A stretch of 64,000 nucleotides of DNA from Bacteroidota bacterium (GTDB lineage: Bacteria; Bacteroidota; Rhodothermia; Rhodothermales; JANQRZ01): assembly GCA_038746285.1 (NCBI GenBank), contig JBCDKT010000001.1, forward strand, positions 1 through 64,000, read 5' to 3'. The position numbers were made by a program, and so were the translations under genes. The notes below the pieces were generated by a model, which saw only the letters and a program-made list of their open reading frames with translations, did not search any database and was not told where the DNA came from. This document shows positions 24,150 to 32,405 of the stretch, in pieces. The stretch's first letter is position 1, and every line of letters starts with the position of its first letter.

Positions 24150-25007
24150 ATGCTCAAGCGCATCCTCGTCGCCCTCGACTTTGATTCCGATACCTCCGTT
24201 GCCACCCGCTACGCTATCGACATCGCCCAGCGCTCCGGTGCTGAGGTGACGGGCCTCGCGCTCGTAGACCGCAAGGGTGCCGAGGACGAGGCTACGGGTG
24301 CAGGGCTCGGAGCGATGTACTACGCCGAGAAGCTCCAGCACGAGCTTTCCGCCGAAGCCCGCGCCCAGGCTCAGGATCTCATCCGGGCGTTCGCGGCCGA
24401 GCTCGACCGCGCCGGCGTCCGCCACGGGCGCGACCACGTCGAGGAGGGCGTCCCGTTCGAGCGAATCGTCGAGGACATGAAGTACCACGACCTCCTGGTC
24501 GGTGGACACGAGTCGCACTTCTTCTACCCCGACCGCGACAAGCGCACGCACGCGATGAACGAGGTCGTCGAGAAAGGGGCCGCCGCGACGCTCATCGTGC
24601 AGCCGACCCACCGTCCGGTCCGCCGGGTTCTCGTGGCCTACGACCGGAGCGTAAGCGCCGCCCGCGCCATGCAGAAGTTCGCGCAGCTAGACGCCTTCGG
24701 TGCCGAGCACGTCGAGGTCGAGATTGTCAACGTGCGCGCCGACAACGACGACGCCCGCGCCGAGTCGGAGCTGATGCTCGGCCTGGCAACCTCGTACTTC
24801 GAGGCGCACGGGTTCAGCAGCGTCGCCGGGACGAGCCTGCCCGGCAGCACACCGAAGGACCTCCTCCTCGACCACGCCGACCGCACCGGCGCCGACCTCA
24901 TCGTGGCCGGGTCGCACGCCAAGGCGGGCCTCTCCAAGTTCCTCTTCGGCTCCACGGCCACCGGTTTCATCGAGGAGGCTACCCTCCCGCTGTTTCTGTA
25001 CCACTAG
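24150..25007 (+). CDS. Universal stress protein with tandem Usp domains
   Basis: A 285-residue protein with two UspA domains. The first begins MLKRILVALDFDSDTSVATR and contains DLLVGGHES; the second begins PVRRVLVAYDRSVSAARAM and ends with ADLIVAGSHAKAGLSKFLFGSTATGFIEEA. The second domain keeps the ATP-binding pattern GSH..G..K.lfGS; the first is weaker. Such proteins act in stress survival. Start at ATG 24150, 100 bases right of the putative origin. A start at 24108 would add a non-family extension. Confidence 0.9.
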   Translation: MLKRILVALDFDSDTSVATRYAIDIAQRSGAEVTGLALVDRKGAEDEATGAGLGAMYYAEKLQHELSAEARAQAQDLIRAFAAELDRAGVRHGRDHVEEGVPFERIVEDMKYHDLLVGGHESHFFYPDRDKRTHAMNEVVEKGAAATLIVQPTHRPVRRVLVAYDRSVSAARAMQKFAQLDAFGAEHVEVEIVNVRADNDDARAESELMLGLATSYFEAHGFSSVAGTSLPGSTPKDLLLDHADRTGADLIVAGSHAKAGLSKFLFGSTATGFIEEATLPLFLYH

Positions 25008-25186
25008 CGCGGTCGCGTTATACCGCTGCAAGACACGGCTGCGCACAGAACTAGAGTCGTACTGAAATACTCCAGGCGTGCATGGGCGATCGCTTACTCG
25101 CGAGGATGTGAGTCTACTACGCGTCCGGCAGACGCGTTACATTGCGTCTCGTCGACACTTGATTACCGGCTCTACCACCTCGCGCC

Positions 25187-25792
25187 ATGCGCAATCCGAT
25201 CCGTCGGAGCCGAAAAATTGGTAAGACGCAGGGCGGCCGGGTCAAGGACGGTCGGCCGGAAGAGAAGTGGAGTCGTCTATTCCCGGTCAACATCTATCGC
25301 CAACTCTCCGAGAACGGGGAGAAGTGGCAGGTGCTTCGGGAGAACCCTTCGCGCGACTACTACCACCCGTGCTCAGGCGACGACTACCTCGCCGTCCTCG
25401 ACCGGCTCCCGGACGACTTGACCGAGTGCGTCCGCGCCATCGTACTCCGCCGATTACCAAAGGGGGATGAGCGTCTCGGGATTGACGCCCGGCAGCGGTA
25501 CTCGTGCGTCATTATGAACTCGTTCCCGAAGTCGAACGAGATGCCATGGTCGAAGCGACCAACCAAAACAGCGGTCCAGCACCTCGCGCCGTGGTGCGAC
25601 CGCTGGCGCTCAGACGGGGACCACTGGCGGCTCGTGTGGGAACCGGAGGAAGTTCAGCGGTACTACCTCTACCACGTTTTTCTCCACGAGGTCGGCCACA
25701 TCAACCAGCCGTGGTCGTACTCGCACCGCCAGCGCGAGGCGTTCGCAGAAAACTTCGCACTGGAATGGGCTCGCAAACTCGGTGTGCTGTGA
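25187..25792 (+). CDS. Hypothetical protein with HExxH metalloprotease-like motif
   Basis: A 201-residue protein with a very basic N-terminus and no signal peptide. The C-terminal region carries FLHEVGHINQPWSYSHRQRE followed by AFAENFALEWARKLG. HEVGH with a Glu-containing helix ~18 residues later is the geometry of gluzincin-type zinc peptidases, so it may be a small metallopeptidase (inference). Middle part: DDLTECVRAIVLRRLPKGDE. I do not recognise a named family. Codon use is slightly less GC-rich than in the core genes around it. Confidence 0.65.
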   Translation: MRNPIRRSRKIGKTQGGRVKDGRPEEKWSRLFPVNIYRQLSENGEKWQVLRENPSRDYYHPCSGDDYLAVLDRLPDDLTECVRAIVLRRLPKGDERLGIDARQRYSCVIMNSFPKSNEMPWSKRPTKTAVQHLAPWCDRWRSDGDHWRLVWEPEEVQRYYLYHVFLHEVGHINQPWSYSHRQREAFAENFALEWARKLGVL

Positions 25793-25838
25793 GTCGGCGG
25801 TAGAGATCTGTTCCCACTGCGAGCGACACCGGGGCGCT

Positions 25839-26903
25839 CTACTTCACGACGAGGTAGTCGTAGACGATCCGCCCGCGCCGGTTGGTGGTGCCGCGTCCGC
25901 GGACGACGACGACCTCGCCACCGACGTAGCGCTTGGCCAGGGTCCGCTGGAGGCCGCTGAGCTCGTCGAACGCGCCGAACACCTGGTGGTCGCGCTCGCG
26001 GTTGAGGATCGTCTGGCTGCCGCCGGCAAAGCCCACCGCGAGTTGCTGCGGGATCTCTACCCCTTCCATCCGGCGGGTGGACACCTCGCGGACGGTGTCA
26101 GGGCGTCGCAGGCGGAAGCGGCCGCCCTCGCGGACGGCGGCGAAGCCCACCACCCGGTCCTCGAATCGCGAGGCCGGCAGCACGAAGTAGCCCACCTCGG
26201 CGTCGCGTCCGTGCTGCACGTAGCGGTAGGCGGCGCGGACGAGCTTCGGCGCGAAGTCGGTCTGGAAGGTGTGGTCCATCGTGGCCGTCCCGGAGACGCG
26301 CTCGGTCCGCCCGTCGATCGTGACCGTCCCCGAGACACGGGCGTAGGGGATGTGGAGGAACATCCCGATCTGCTCGTCGCCGAGCCGGAAGACGCCGTCG
26401 CCCCACGTCAGCCCGGCGGCGATGTCGGAGAAGGCGAGGTCGACCTCGTACTGGACACCGTTCTTGCTCGCCTTGAAGTAGGCCCGGTGGCGCTGCGGGA
26501 GCGCGCCCTCGAAGTAGATGTTCGGGTGGACCTGGAGCCGGTGGGCCCCTTCGGAGAAGACTAGGTCTTCGGCGTCGTACTGCTTGGCAGCGCGGTACGT
26601 CCGTCCGCCGAAGCCGGAGATCGAAAACTCGGCCCCGGACACGGAGGACATCAGGCTGCCGAGGTTGGCGCGGGTGAGGCTGAACGTCGCCTGCATCCCG
26701 CCGTCGAGGGCGAAGGCGTAGGCCCACGCCTCGTTGTAGGTGTTGCCGGTCGCCCGGTGCGGCCGGAGGTCGGCGACGGTGAGGCCGCGCTGTCCGCCCT
26801 CAGGCACCGTCACGCGCTCGTCGGCACCTCGCGCGTCCGCTGCTGCCGTGACCGGCGCTGCGAGGAGGGTCGCGAAAAGAACCGGCAGGAGGAATCGGGT
26901 CAT
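25839..26903 (-). CDS. Exported lipocalin-like protein (AttH/CrtC/Svf1-type fold suspected)
   Basis: A 354-residue protein with a signal peptide (residues 1-22). The mature region is beta-rich. It has YNEAWAYAFALDGGMQATFS and ANLGSLMSSVSGAEFSISGF, then SGTATMDHTFQTDFAPKLVR, where the DH..... pattern resembles the GxGYxDHxW-like signature of lipocalin-like CrtC/AttH proteins. The match is by pattern only and is moderate. It starts 2 bases downstream of the stop of the RND exporter gene (26906) on the same strand, so it is likely cotranscribed and may bind or deliver a lipid moved by that exporter. Confidence 0.6.
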   Translation of the reverse strand: MTRFLLPVLFATLLAAPVTAAADARGADERVTVPEGGQRGLTVADLRPHRATGNTYNEAWAYAFALDGGMQATFSLTRANLGSLMSSVSGAEFSISGFGGRTYRAAKQYDAEDLVFSEGAHRLQVHPNIYFEGALPQRHRAYFKASKNGVQYEVDLAFSDIAAGLTWGDGVFRLGDEQIGMFLHIPYARVSGTVTIDGRTERVSGTATMDHTFQTDFAPKLVRAAYRYVQHGRDAEVGYFVLPASRFEDRVVGFAAVREGGRFRLRRPDTVREVSTRRMEGVEIPQQLAVGFAGGSQTILNRERDHQVFGAFDELSGLQRTLAKRYVGGEVVVVRGRGTTNRRGRIVYDYLVVK

Positions 26904-26905
26904 CG

Positions 26906-29407
26906 TCAGGCGTGGGGCTGCGGACCGGCGGCGTGCCGGTCTTCGAGCCATTGCAGGAGGGCGGGCAGGAAAAAGAGCGCGGCGAGGAGCGTCGTCCCGA
27001 TCCCGATCACGGCGAGCAGGCCGATGGACCGGAGGCCGGGGTGGAACGAGAACAGGAGGCCGGAGAAGCCGATCATCGTGGTCAGCGCTCCCATCGTGAC
27101 GTGCTCGCCGGTCGAGCGGAGCACGTCGCGGAGCGAGCCGCGCCCCTCTTCGCGGTAGCGGTGGACGAGGTGCACCCCGCAGTCATTCCCGATCCCGAGC
27201 ACGGCCGGCAGCACGACGAGGTTGTAAAACGTCAGCGAGACGCCGGTTAGTACCGTCATCCCGAGCATCCACAAAATCCCGACCACGAGTGGCAGGAGGG
27301 CGAGGAGCGTCCACTTCAGGGACCGGAAGACGAGGAGCATGAGGAGCCCGATCAGAACAAACGTGAGGCCAATCATCAGCGGGCTCTCGGCCAGCATCAG
27401 CCGCAGCATCTCGGCCGCCACGATCGAGGTCGACCCCGCGTGGTACGTCGTCCCGCCCACCTCGACCGTACCTACTTCGTCGGCAAACGCCATCGAGAGG
27501 CGGGCGTCGCGGGAGAGCGGGACGGCCGGGTAGACGATCACGAACGTGCCGACCTCGCCGGACTTCGAGGTGAACGTCCGCTTGAGATCGACGGGCACGT
27601 CGCCGAGCGGGATCGGCTCCGTCGTGCTGGCGGCGCGGCGGACGCGGGCGATCTGGCCCGTCGTGTCCTGGCGCAGGAACGGATCGTTCGTGAGGTCACG
27701 GATGCCGTCCAGGCGAGCGAGCTTGGCGCGCGACGCGGCGGGCGTCGTCGGGAAGCGCTCCTGGAGGCTCTCGACAGCGAGGATGAGGGTGTCCTCCTCG
27801 GCGCGGCGGCGGAGCTCGTCCACGACGGGCTGCACGTCGGCGGTGTCGTCGAGGACGAGGTAGGCTGGGTTGCGGCGGCCACCGCTGCCGCCGAGCGCGG
27901 GGCGGATGCGGTCGGCGCGGTCGTAGTAGGCCCGGTACTCCGGTTCGAGGCTGCTGAAGTTGTACTCGAACCGCTCCTGCGGCAGCGCGAGGACCGAGAG
28001 CACGACGGCGACGGCGCTCGCGGCGAGGACCGGCTTGACGGCCGGGAACGGGCGCGGGTCAGAGGCGAAGACGGCCTCGCCTGAATCGACATCTAGGCGC
28101 GGATCGAGCCGGAGCAGGCCCCACCGCTCGGCGAGGGCGAGGAGTGCCGGGAGGACGACGAGCATCGCCACGAGCGCGAACAGGATCCCCACGCCGCCGA
28201 TCAGCCCGAACTCGCTGAAGCCCCGGAAGTCGGCAATCGTGAGGGCGAAGAGGGCGACCGAGGTGGTGAGGGCGCTCACGGCGACCGCAAGGCCGGTCGA
28301 GACGAACGTGGTCTCGGCCGCGTCCTCGACCGTGCAGCCCGCGCCGCGCTCCTCGGCGTAGCGGGCGTAGAAGTGGATCCCATAGTCGATCCCGAGCCCG
28401 AAGAGGACGAGCGCGAGCGTCGAGGTCATCAGGTTCAGCGTCCCGAAGGCGACGCCGGCGACGCCGAAGGTCCACGCGAGGCTCATCACGAGCGGCAGCC
28501 CGATCATCAGCGCTGTCACCGGGAGCCGCGCCAGCTCGCTGAGGATCGTCTCGCGCCGGACGCCGCGCACCTGGAGCGCCTTGTAGAAAAAGTAGAGCAC
28601 GACGAAGAGCAGCACCGCGCCCGCGCCCAGCCCGAAGCTGCCGCGCACGTCGTCCGTAATGGCGTCGATCTCGATCTGCTGCCGGAGGAGCCGCCCGGCC
28701 GTCGTCACTTCCATCTCCGGCTGGAAGCCCGCCGGGCCGAGCGCGGCGACGAGGGAGTCGAGCCGCCGGTAGGTCGTGCGGATGCCGCCGATGTTGGACT
28801 GCGCACCCGTCGGGAAGAGGCGGACGGCGAGTACGGTCGAGTCTGGGGAGACCGGGTACTCCTGCACTTGCAGGTTGCCGAGCGAGGCTTCGAGGCCCTC
28901 AGTGTCTTCCTCGTCCTCCAGCCCGAGGTCGTCGTCGAGGTCGACGAAGAACGGGTTGGCAGCGAGGCGGGCGTCCTCGGCCTCGGTTTCGAGAAAGGCC
29001 TCGAGTTGGTCCAGCTCCTCGCCCGAGGCGAAGTAGAGCGCGTTGAAGGCGAGGAACGTCGTGTCCTTGCGGAACTCGGCGCGCGAGAACAGCGGCTCGT
29101 CGCCCGCCCGCAGCGCGAGCGCCTCGGGGATCAGCGCCTCGGCAAAGGCGAGGTTCGCCTCGAACGACGGGCTCTCGATCCCGACATCGACCGGCGTTTC
29201 CGAGCCGACCGTCTCGCGGAGCCGTTCGAGGGCCTGGACGCTCGCGTAGTCCTCGGGCAGCAGGTTCGCGAGGTCGGTGTCGATTCGCAGGTCGGACGCC
29301 GCCAGGAGGCCCGCAGCGGACAGTGCGAGGCCGAGCAGAACGACCGCGAGCGGACGCCGGACGACGGCGCGGATGAGCGGGCGGAGGGCGTCGAAGAAGC
29401 GTTCCAC
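26906..29407 (-). CDS. RND/MMPL superfamily lipid-type exporter
   Basis: An 833-residue inner-membrane protein with the RND layout: one N-terminal helix (LAVVLLGLALSAAGLLAASD), a large periplasmic loop, five or six helices, a second loop, and a last block of helices ending FLPALLQWLEDRHA. Motifs LFGLGIDYGIHFYARYAEER and GIGNDCGVHLVHRYREEGRG are the paired GxGxDyxxh segments of MMPL/HpnN-type transporters. HpnN relatives move hopanoids; the substrate here is not known. I chose GTG 29407, because the longer frame would run into MITE-like element B. The next gene encodes a lipocalin-like partner. Confidence 0.85.
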   Translation of the reverse strand: MERFFDALRPLIRAVVRRPLAVVLLGLALSAAGLLAASDLRIDTDLANLLPEDYASVQALERLRETVGSETPVDVGIESPSFEANLAFAEALIPEALALRAGDEPLFSRAEFRKDTTFLAFNALYFASGEELDQLEAFLETEAEDARLAANPFFVDLDDDLGLEDEEDTEGLEASLGNLQVQEYPVSPDSTVLAVRLFPTGAQSNIGGIRTTYRRLDSLVAALGPAGFQPEMEVTTAGRLLRQQIEIDAITDDVRGSFGLGAGAVLLFVVLYFFYKALQVRGVRRETILSELARLPVTALMIGLPLVMSLAWTFGVAGVAFGTLNLMTSTLALVLFGLGIDYGIHFYARYAEERGAGCTVEDAAETTFVSTGLAVAVSALTTSVALFALTIADFRGFSEFGLIGGVGILFALVAMLVVLPALLALAERWGLLRLDPRLDVDSGEAVFASDPRPFPAVKPVLAASAVAVVLSVLALPQERFEYNFSSLEPEYRAYYDRADRIRPALGGSGGRRNPAYLVLDDTADVQPVVDELRRRAEEDTLILAVESLQERFPTTPAASRAKLARLDGIRDLTNDPFLRQDTTGQIARVRRAASTTEPIPLGDVPVDLKRTFTSKSGEVGTFVIVYPAVPLSRDARLSMAFADEVGTVEVGGTTYHAGSTSIVAAEMLRLMLAESPLMIGLTFVLIGLLMLLVFRSLKWTLLALLPLVVGILWMLGMTVLTGVSLTFYNLVVLPAVLGIGNDCGVHLVHRYREEGRGSLRDVLRSTGEHVTMGALTTMIGFSGLLFSFHPGLRSIGLLAVIGIGTTLLAALFFLPALLQWLEDRHAAGPQPHA

Positions 29408-29512
29408 AGACGAGGCAGGGTGAGGCCGAATGGAAGCCGACGCCGGGCCGCGCGGGGTCACATGAAGCCGAGGCGAAGGCGGCCCAGATACGCCGCGCGC
29501 CGTGGCGGGTTC

Positions 29513-29675
29513 AGAAACTGTTTGGCGAACGAAAGTCGCGGCCTGCGACCGGCTATGGCCACCCGCTGCGGCGTCGCGCTCCATCGCCGATGCCTCAGCA
29601 TCGGCTGCTTCGCGCTCCTTGCGGCGGTCGGACTCGCTCGGTCTCGGCTTCCCGCTCCTTCCCCAAACAGTTTCT
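29513..29675. mobile_element. MITE-like element B
   Basis: A 163-bp block bounded by a perfect 13-bp terminal inverted repeat, AGAAACTGTTTGG at 29513-29525 and its complement at 29663-29675. The ends match the IS right end at 215-227 with one base changed (AGAGACTGTTTGG). The right end touches the stop codon of the chromate transporter gene. The inside is non-coding and shares a GGCGTCGCGCTcCATCG-like stretch with element A. Confidence 0.7.
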
Positions 29676-30880
29676 CAGGTCAGCACCCACCCCGCGAGCG
29701 CCCCGCCGAGGACGATCCAGGCGGCGTTGACCTTGAACCGCAGCGCGAGCACCGCGGCGACGGCGAAGATCACCCACGCGCCCGGGCTGACGAGCACGTC
29801 CGCGCCCAGCTTCAGCGTCACGACGGCCATCAGGGCGACCGCGCTCACGTTGACGGCGTCGAGAAATGCCGCCGTCCACCGCGAGTCGCGCAGGCGGGGC
29901 ACGACCGGGTTGAGGATGCCGACGAACACAAATGCGGGCAGGAAGATGCCGAGCGTGGCGACGGCCGCGCCGGGCACGCCGCCGAGGACGTAGCCGATGA
30001 ACGTCGCCGTCGTCAGCACCGGCCCCGGCGTGAACTGACCGATCGCAATCGCGTCGAGGAGTTGCTGCTCGGTGAGCCAGCCGTAGTCCTCGACGAGTCC
30101 GCCTTCGAGGAAGGCGATGAGCACGTAGCCCGAGCCGTAGAGGACGGCGCCGACCTTGAGGAAAAACAGCCCGAGCGCCCACAGCGACACGCCCGCCGCT
30201 GCCCCCGTCGCCCCCACCGCCACCGCGACCGAATCCTGCGGCACAACCGGCAGCAGGAACCCTCCTCCGCTCTTCCGCTCTTCTGCTCTTCCCTGCCAGA
30301 TTCCCAACACCCCCATCCCCACGATCCCGCCCGCCAGTAGCGCCCACAGCTCGCCCAGCCCCAGCGCCAGCGCCGCGCCGACCGCGAGGCCGAGCACGGC
30401 CAGCGTCCAGCTCTTGACGGCCTTCTTCCCGAGCCGCCACAGCGCGCCGAGGATGACCGCCATCACGGCCGGTTTGATGCCGGCCAGAAACGGCGCGACC
30501 GCCGGGACCTCGCCGTAGCGGACGTAGAGCCACGCCAGCAGGCCCGTCGAGAGCGCCGCCGGGAAGATGAACGCCCCGCCCGCCACGAACAGGCCGGGCC
30601 ACCGCCCGCGCTCGTAGCCGACGTGCATCGTCATCTCGGTCGAGTTCGGGCCGGGGACGAGGTTGGTCGCGCCGATCAGGTCGAGGAAGTGCTGCCGGCT
30701 GAGCCAGCCGCGGCGCTCGACGATCTCGTCCTCCATCATAGCGATGTGCGCCGCCGGCCCGCCGAACCCGATCACGCCGAGCTTGAAGAACACGCGGGCG
30801 AGCACGCCGAGGCCGCCGGATGCGTCGGGGGACGATGGGGACGGGTCGGGCTGCAACTGAGGGCGGGGCGATGGGTACAC
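29675..30880 (-). CDS. chrA: Chromate transporter family protein (ChrA-like, long type)
   Basis: A 401-residue membrane protein built from two homologous CHR domains. The first has FFKLGVIGFGGPAAHIAMME and IGATNLVPGPNSTEMTMHVGY; the second has FFLKVGAVLYGSGYVLIAFLEGG and AIGQFTPGPVLTTATFIGY. The GPNSTEMT and TPGPVLTT loops are family signatures. ChrA lowers intracellular chromate by efflux; in many bacteria the role is broader. The last codons abut MITE-like element B, with the stop inside its terminal repeat. The N-terminal 25 residues are proline/serine-rich and may be cytoplasmic. Confidence 0.92.
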   Translation of the reverse strand: MYPSPRPQLQPDPSPSSPDASGGLGVLARVFFKLGVIGFGGPAAHIAMMEDEIVERRGWLSRQHFLDLIGATNLVPGPNSTEMTMHVGYERGRWPGLFVAGGAFIFPAALSTGLLAWLYVRYGEVPAVAPFLAGIKPAVMAVILGALWRLGKKAVKSWTLAVLGLAVGAALALGLGELWALLAGGIVGMGVLGIWQGRAEERKSGGGFLLPVVPQDSVAVAVGATGAAAGVSLWALGLFFLKVGAVLYGSGYVLIAFLEGGLVEDYGWLTEQQLLDAIAIGQFTPGPVLTTATFIGYVLGGVPGAAVATLGIFLPAFVFVGILNPVVPRLRDSRWTAAFLDAVNVSAVALMAVVTLKLGADVLVSPGAWVIFAVAAVLALRFKVNAAWIVLGGALAGWVLT

Positions 30881-30924
30881 GGGGCGACGCTCCCGGTACA
30901 GTCCGGCCTCGCGCCCGTTCCCCG

Positions 30925-31368
30925 ATGCAGATTACCGAACCGCTATCCGACCCCGCGCCGGTCGACGACGCGCACCCCGTCGTCCTGTTCGACGGCGTCT
31001 GCAACCTCTGCAATGCGGCCGTCAACTTCATCATCGACCGCGACCCCGAAGCCGTCTTCCGGTTCGCCCCGCTCCAGTCGGAGGTCGGGCAGCGGCTGAC
31101 GGCCCGCTGCGGCGTCGGCGGCGGAATGGAGACGATGGTGCTCGTCGAGGGCGGGCGGTGCGCGGCGCGCTCGACAGCGGCGCTCAGGATCGCCCGGCGG
31201 CTCGGCGGGGCGTGGCCGGTGCTCTCCCTCCTGCTCGCCGTCCCGGCCCCGCTCCGCGACGCCGCCTACCGCCTCGTTGCCCGCAACCGATACCGGTGGT
31301 TCGGCCAGCGCGACGCGTGCCGCCTCCCGACGCCGGAGTTGCAGAGCCGTTTCCTCGGCACGGCGTAG
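30925..31368 (+). CDS. DCC-family thiol-disulfide oxidoreductase-like protein (DUF393/YuxK)
   Basis: A 147-residue soluble protein with VVLFDGVCNLCNAAVNFIID, the CxxC motif in the position that names the family (usually DxxCxxC). It continues FRFAPLQSEVGQ and ends with the helix RNRYRWFGQRDACRLPTPEL. DUF393 members are thioredoxin-like; no defined substrate is known. Start ATG 30925, 36 codons inside a longer frame whose upstream part overlaps the divergent chrA gene. It is followed by a palindromic repeat. Confidence 0.85.
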   Translation: MQITEPLSDPAPVDDAHPVVLFDGVCNLCNAAVNFIIDRDPEAVFRFAPLQSEVGQRLTARCGVGGGMETMVLVEGGRCAARSTAALRIARRLGGAWPVLSLLLAVPAPLRDAAYRLVARNRYRWFGQRDACRLPTPELQSRFLGTA

Positions 31369-31390
31369 ATTCCCGCTCGCCCTGTCACCC

Positions 31391-31418
31391 GTGGGGGCGT
31401 ATCGCTATACGCCCCTAC
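31391..31418. repeat. 28-bp palindrome, GTAGGGG family, copy 2
   Basis: Outer arms GTGGGGG and CCCCTAC (one change from the family) around the inner CGTATCGCTATACG, which is again palindromic apart from the central four bases. It lies between the DCC-family gene and the MaoC-like gene. See 13579-13606 and 41151-41178. Confidence 0.75.
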
Positions 31419-31432
31419 GCTGTCTCCCTCCC

Positions 31433-31852
31433 ATGCCCGAGCACACCTACGACTCCATGCAGGTCGGCGACACCTTCGAGTGGAGCCGCACGATTTCCGC
31501 CGCCGACGTGCAAGCCTACGCCGACGTCTCCGGCGACGACAACCCGCTCCACCTCGACCCGGAGTACGCCGCCACGACGCCTTTCGGTGAGCCCATCGTC
31601 CACGGCGCGTTCCTGCTCGGCGTCGTCTCCAAAGTTCTCGGCCGGGACTATCCGGGGCACGGCAGCGTCGCCGTCTCGCTCTCCGCCAAGTTCCTCCGGC
31701 CCGTCCCCATCGGCTCTGAGGTGCGCATCGAGGTCAAGGTGGCCGAAAAGGTCGAGCGCTTCGGACACGTCCGCGTCCGCGTCACGGCCTACAACGAGGC
31801 CGGCAAGACCGCCCTCGGCGGCGAGGCCGTCGTCATCCCGCCGAAGGAGTAG
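31433..31852 (+). CDS. MaoC-like (R)-specific enoyl-CoA hydratase
   Basis: A 139-residue hotdog-fold protein. It has the hydratase-2 motif: Asp in ADVSGDDNPLHLDPEYAATT, then the His in IVHGAFLLGVVSKVLG. These are the conserved Asp/His of (R)-hydratases such as PhaJ, which supply (R)-3-hydroxyacyl-CoA, so a role in fatty-acid or polyester metabolism is likely. The start is ATG 31433. The last 31 coding bases (31817-31847) are repeated exactly 541 bp downstream, beyond a toxin-antitoxin pair. Confidence 0.88.
   Translation: MPEHTYDSMQVGDTFEWSRTISAADVQAYADVSGDDNPLHLDPEYAATTPFGEPIVHGAFLLGVVSKVLGRDYPGHGSVAVSLSAKFLRPVPIGSEVRIEVKVAEKVERFGHVRVRVTAYNEAGKTALGGEAVVIPPKE
31817..31847 (+). repeat. Direct repeat (proximal copy), 3' end of the MaoC gene
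   Basis: The 31 bases starting GGCGGCGAGGCCGTCGTCAT and ending CCGCCGAAGG are inside the MaoC-like gene. The identical 31 bases recur at 32358-32388. The toxin-antitoxin pair at 31875-32293 lies between the two. Confidence 0.9.
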
Positions 31853-31874
31853 CAAGCGTTGCACGATGATTCGG

Positions 31875-32096
31875 TCATATTCCGCGTGGGATCCAATCCA
31901 GCGCCACCGCCCGATAGTCGCGCCCGATGCGGACCGACCACAACAGCGGAGATGTGCCGGGCAGCTTTTTGAAGTGGAGCGACGGGTGGCGTGGGTCGGC
32001 TTCGAGCAAGCGGTAGTTCTTTCGCGCCAGTCGCTGCACCGACTCGGGCAGCCGGTCGAACTGCTTCCAGAAGCCGGCCGTTGTGCGGTGCGTCAC
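31875..32096 (-). CDS. RelE/HigB-type toxin, small
   Basis: A 73-residue protein: FWKQFDRLPESVQRLARKNY, then RHPSLHFKKLPGTSPLLWSV and RIGRDYRAVALDWIPRGI. This is the RelE-superfamily pattern (L..lP..vq..a....l...p..p.l..k.l.g....sirig..yRa.). It probably cleaves mRNA or inhibits the ribosome. It overlaps the antitoxin by 4 bases (ATGA). The module sits between two exact 31-bp direct repeats. Confidence 0.78.
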   Translation of the reverse strand: MTHRTTAGFWKQFDRLPESVQRLARKNYRLLEADPRHPSLHFKKLPGTSPLLWSVRIGRDYRAVALDWIPRGI

Positions 32097-32293
32097 GGAA
32101 GCGGTCGGGTACGCCCCGCCTCGATATCCGCTTCAGCCTCACGGACGAGCGCGTCGAGCCTCCCGGCACGGGCGTCTTCTTCGATCTGCCGGTCCCACTC
32201 GTTGGCCCGGTACTCCGCTACCCACTCGGCGAACAGGGCAAGGTCCTCCGACGAGAGTTTCGTAACGGCTGTTTCGAGTTCCTCGATGCTCAT
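32093..32293 (-). CDS. Antitoxin of the RelE-type module
   Basis: A 66-residue protein MSIEELETAVTKLSSEDLAL followed by FAEWVAEYRANEWDRQIEED and a C-terminal GRLDALVREAEADIEAGRTRPL. The DxxLxxxxxEADxdixAGRTrpL ending is typical of the antitoxins that go with this toxin class. Start at ATG 32293; in-frame codons upstream run into the distal direct repeat and are unlikely to be translated. It overlaps the toxin by 4 bases. Confidence 0.75.
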   Translation of the reverse strand: MSIEELETAVTKLSSEDLALFAEWVAEYRANEWDRQIEEDARAGRLDALVREAEADIEAGRTRPLP

Positions 32294-32357
32294 GGTCCTG
32301 GAGGCAGAACAAGATGCCTCTCCAACGGGAGCCTGTACGTTTGGTTCAGTCAGCACT

Positions 32358-32388
32358 GGCGGCGAGGCCGTCGTCATCCCGCCGAAGG
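32358..32388 (+). repeat. Direct repeat (distal copy) of the MaoC gene 3' end
   Basis: Identical for 31 bases to 31817-31847. Read in the MaoC frame it also continues into a stop (GCA TAG instead of GAG TAG), so it looks like a duplicated gene end rather than random sequence. Upstream and downstream flanks differ from those of the proximal copy. Confidence 0.9.
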
Positions 32389-32405
32389 CATAGGGACAGG
32401 ATGGA

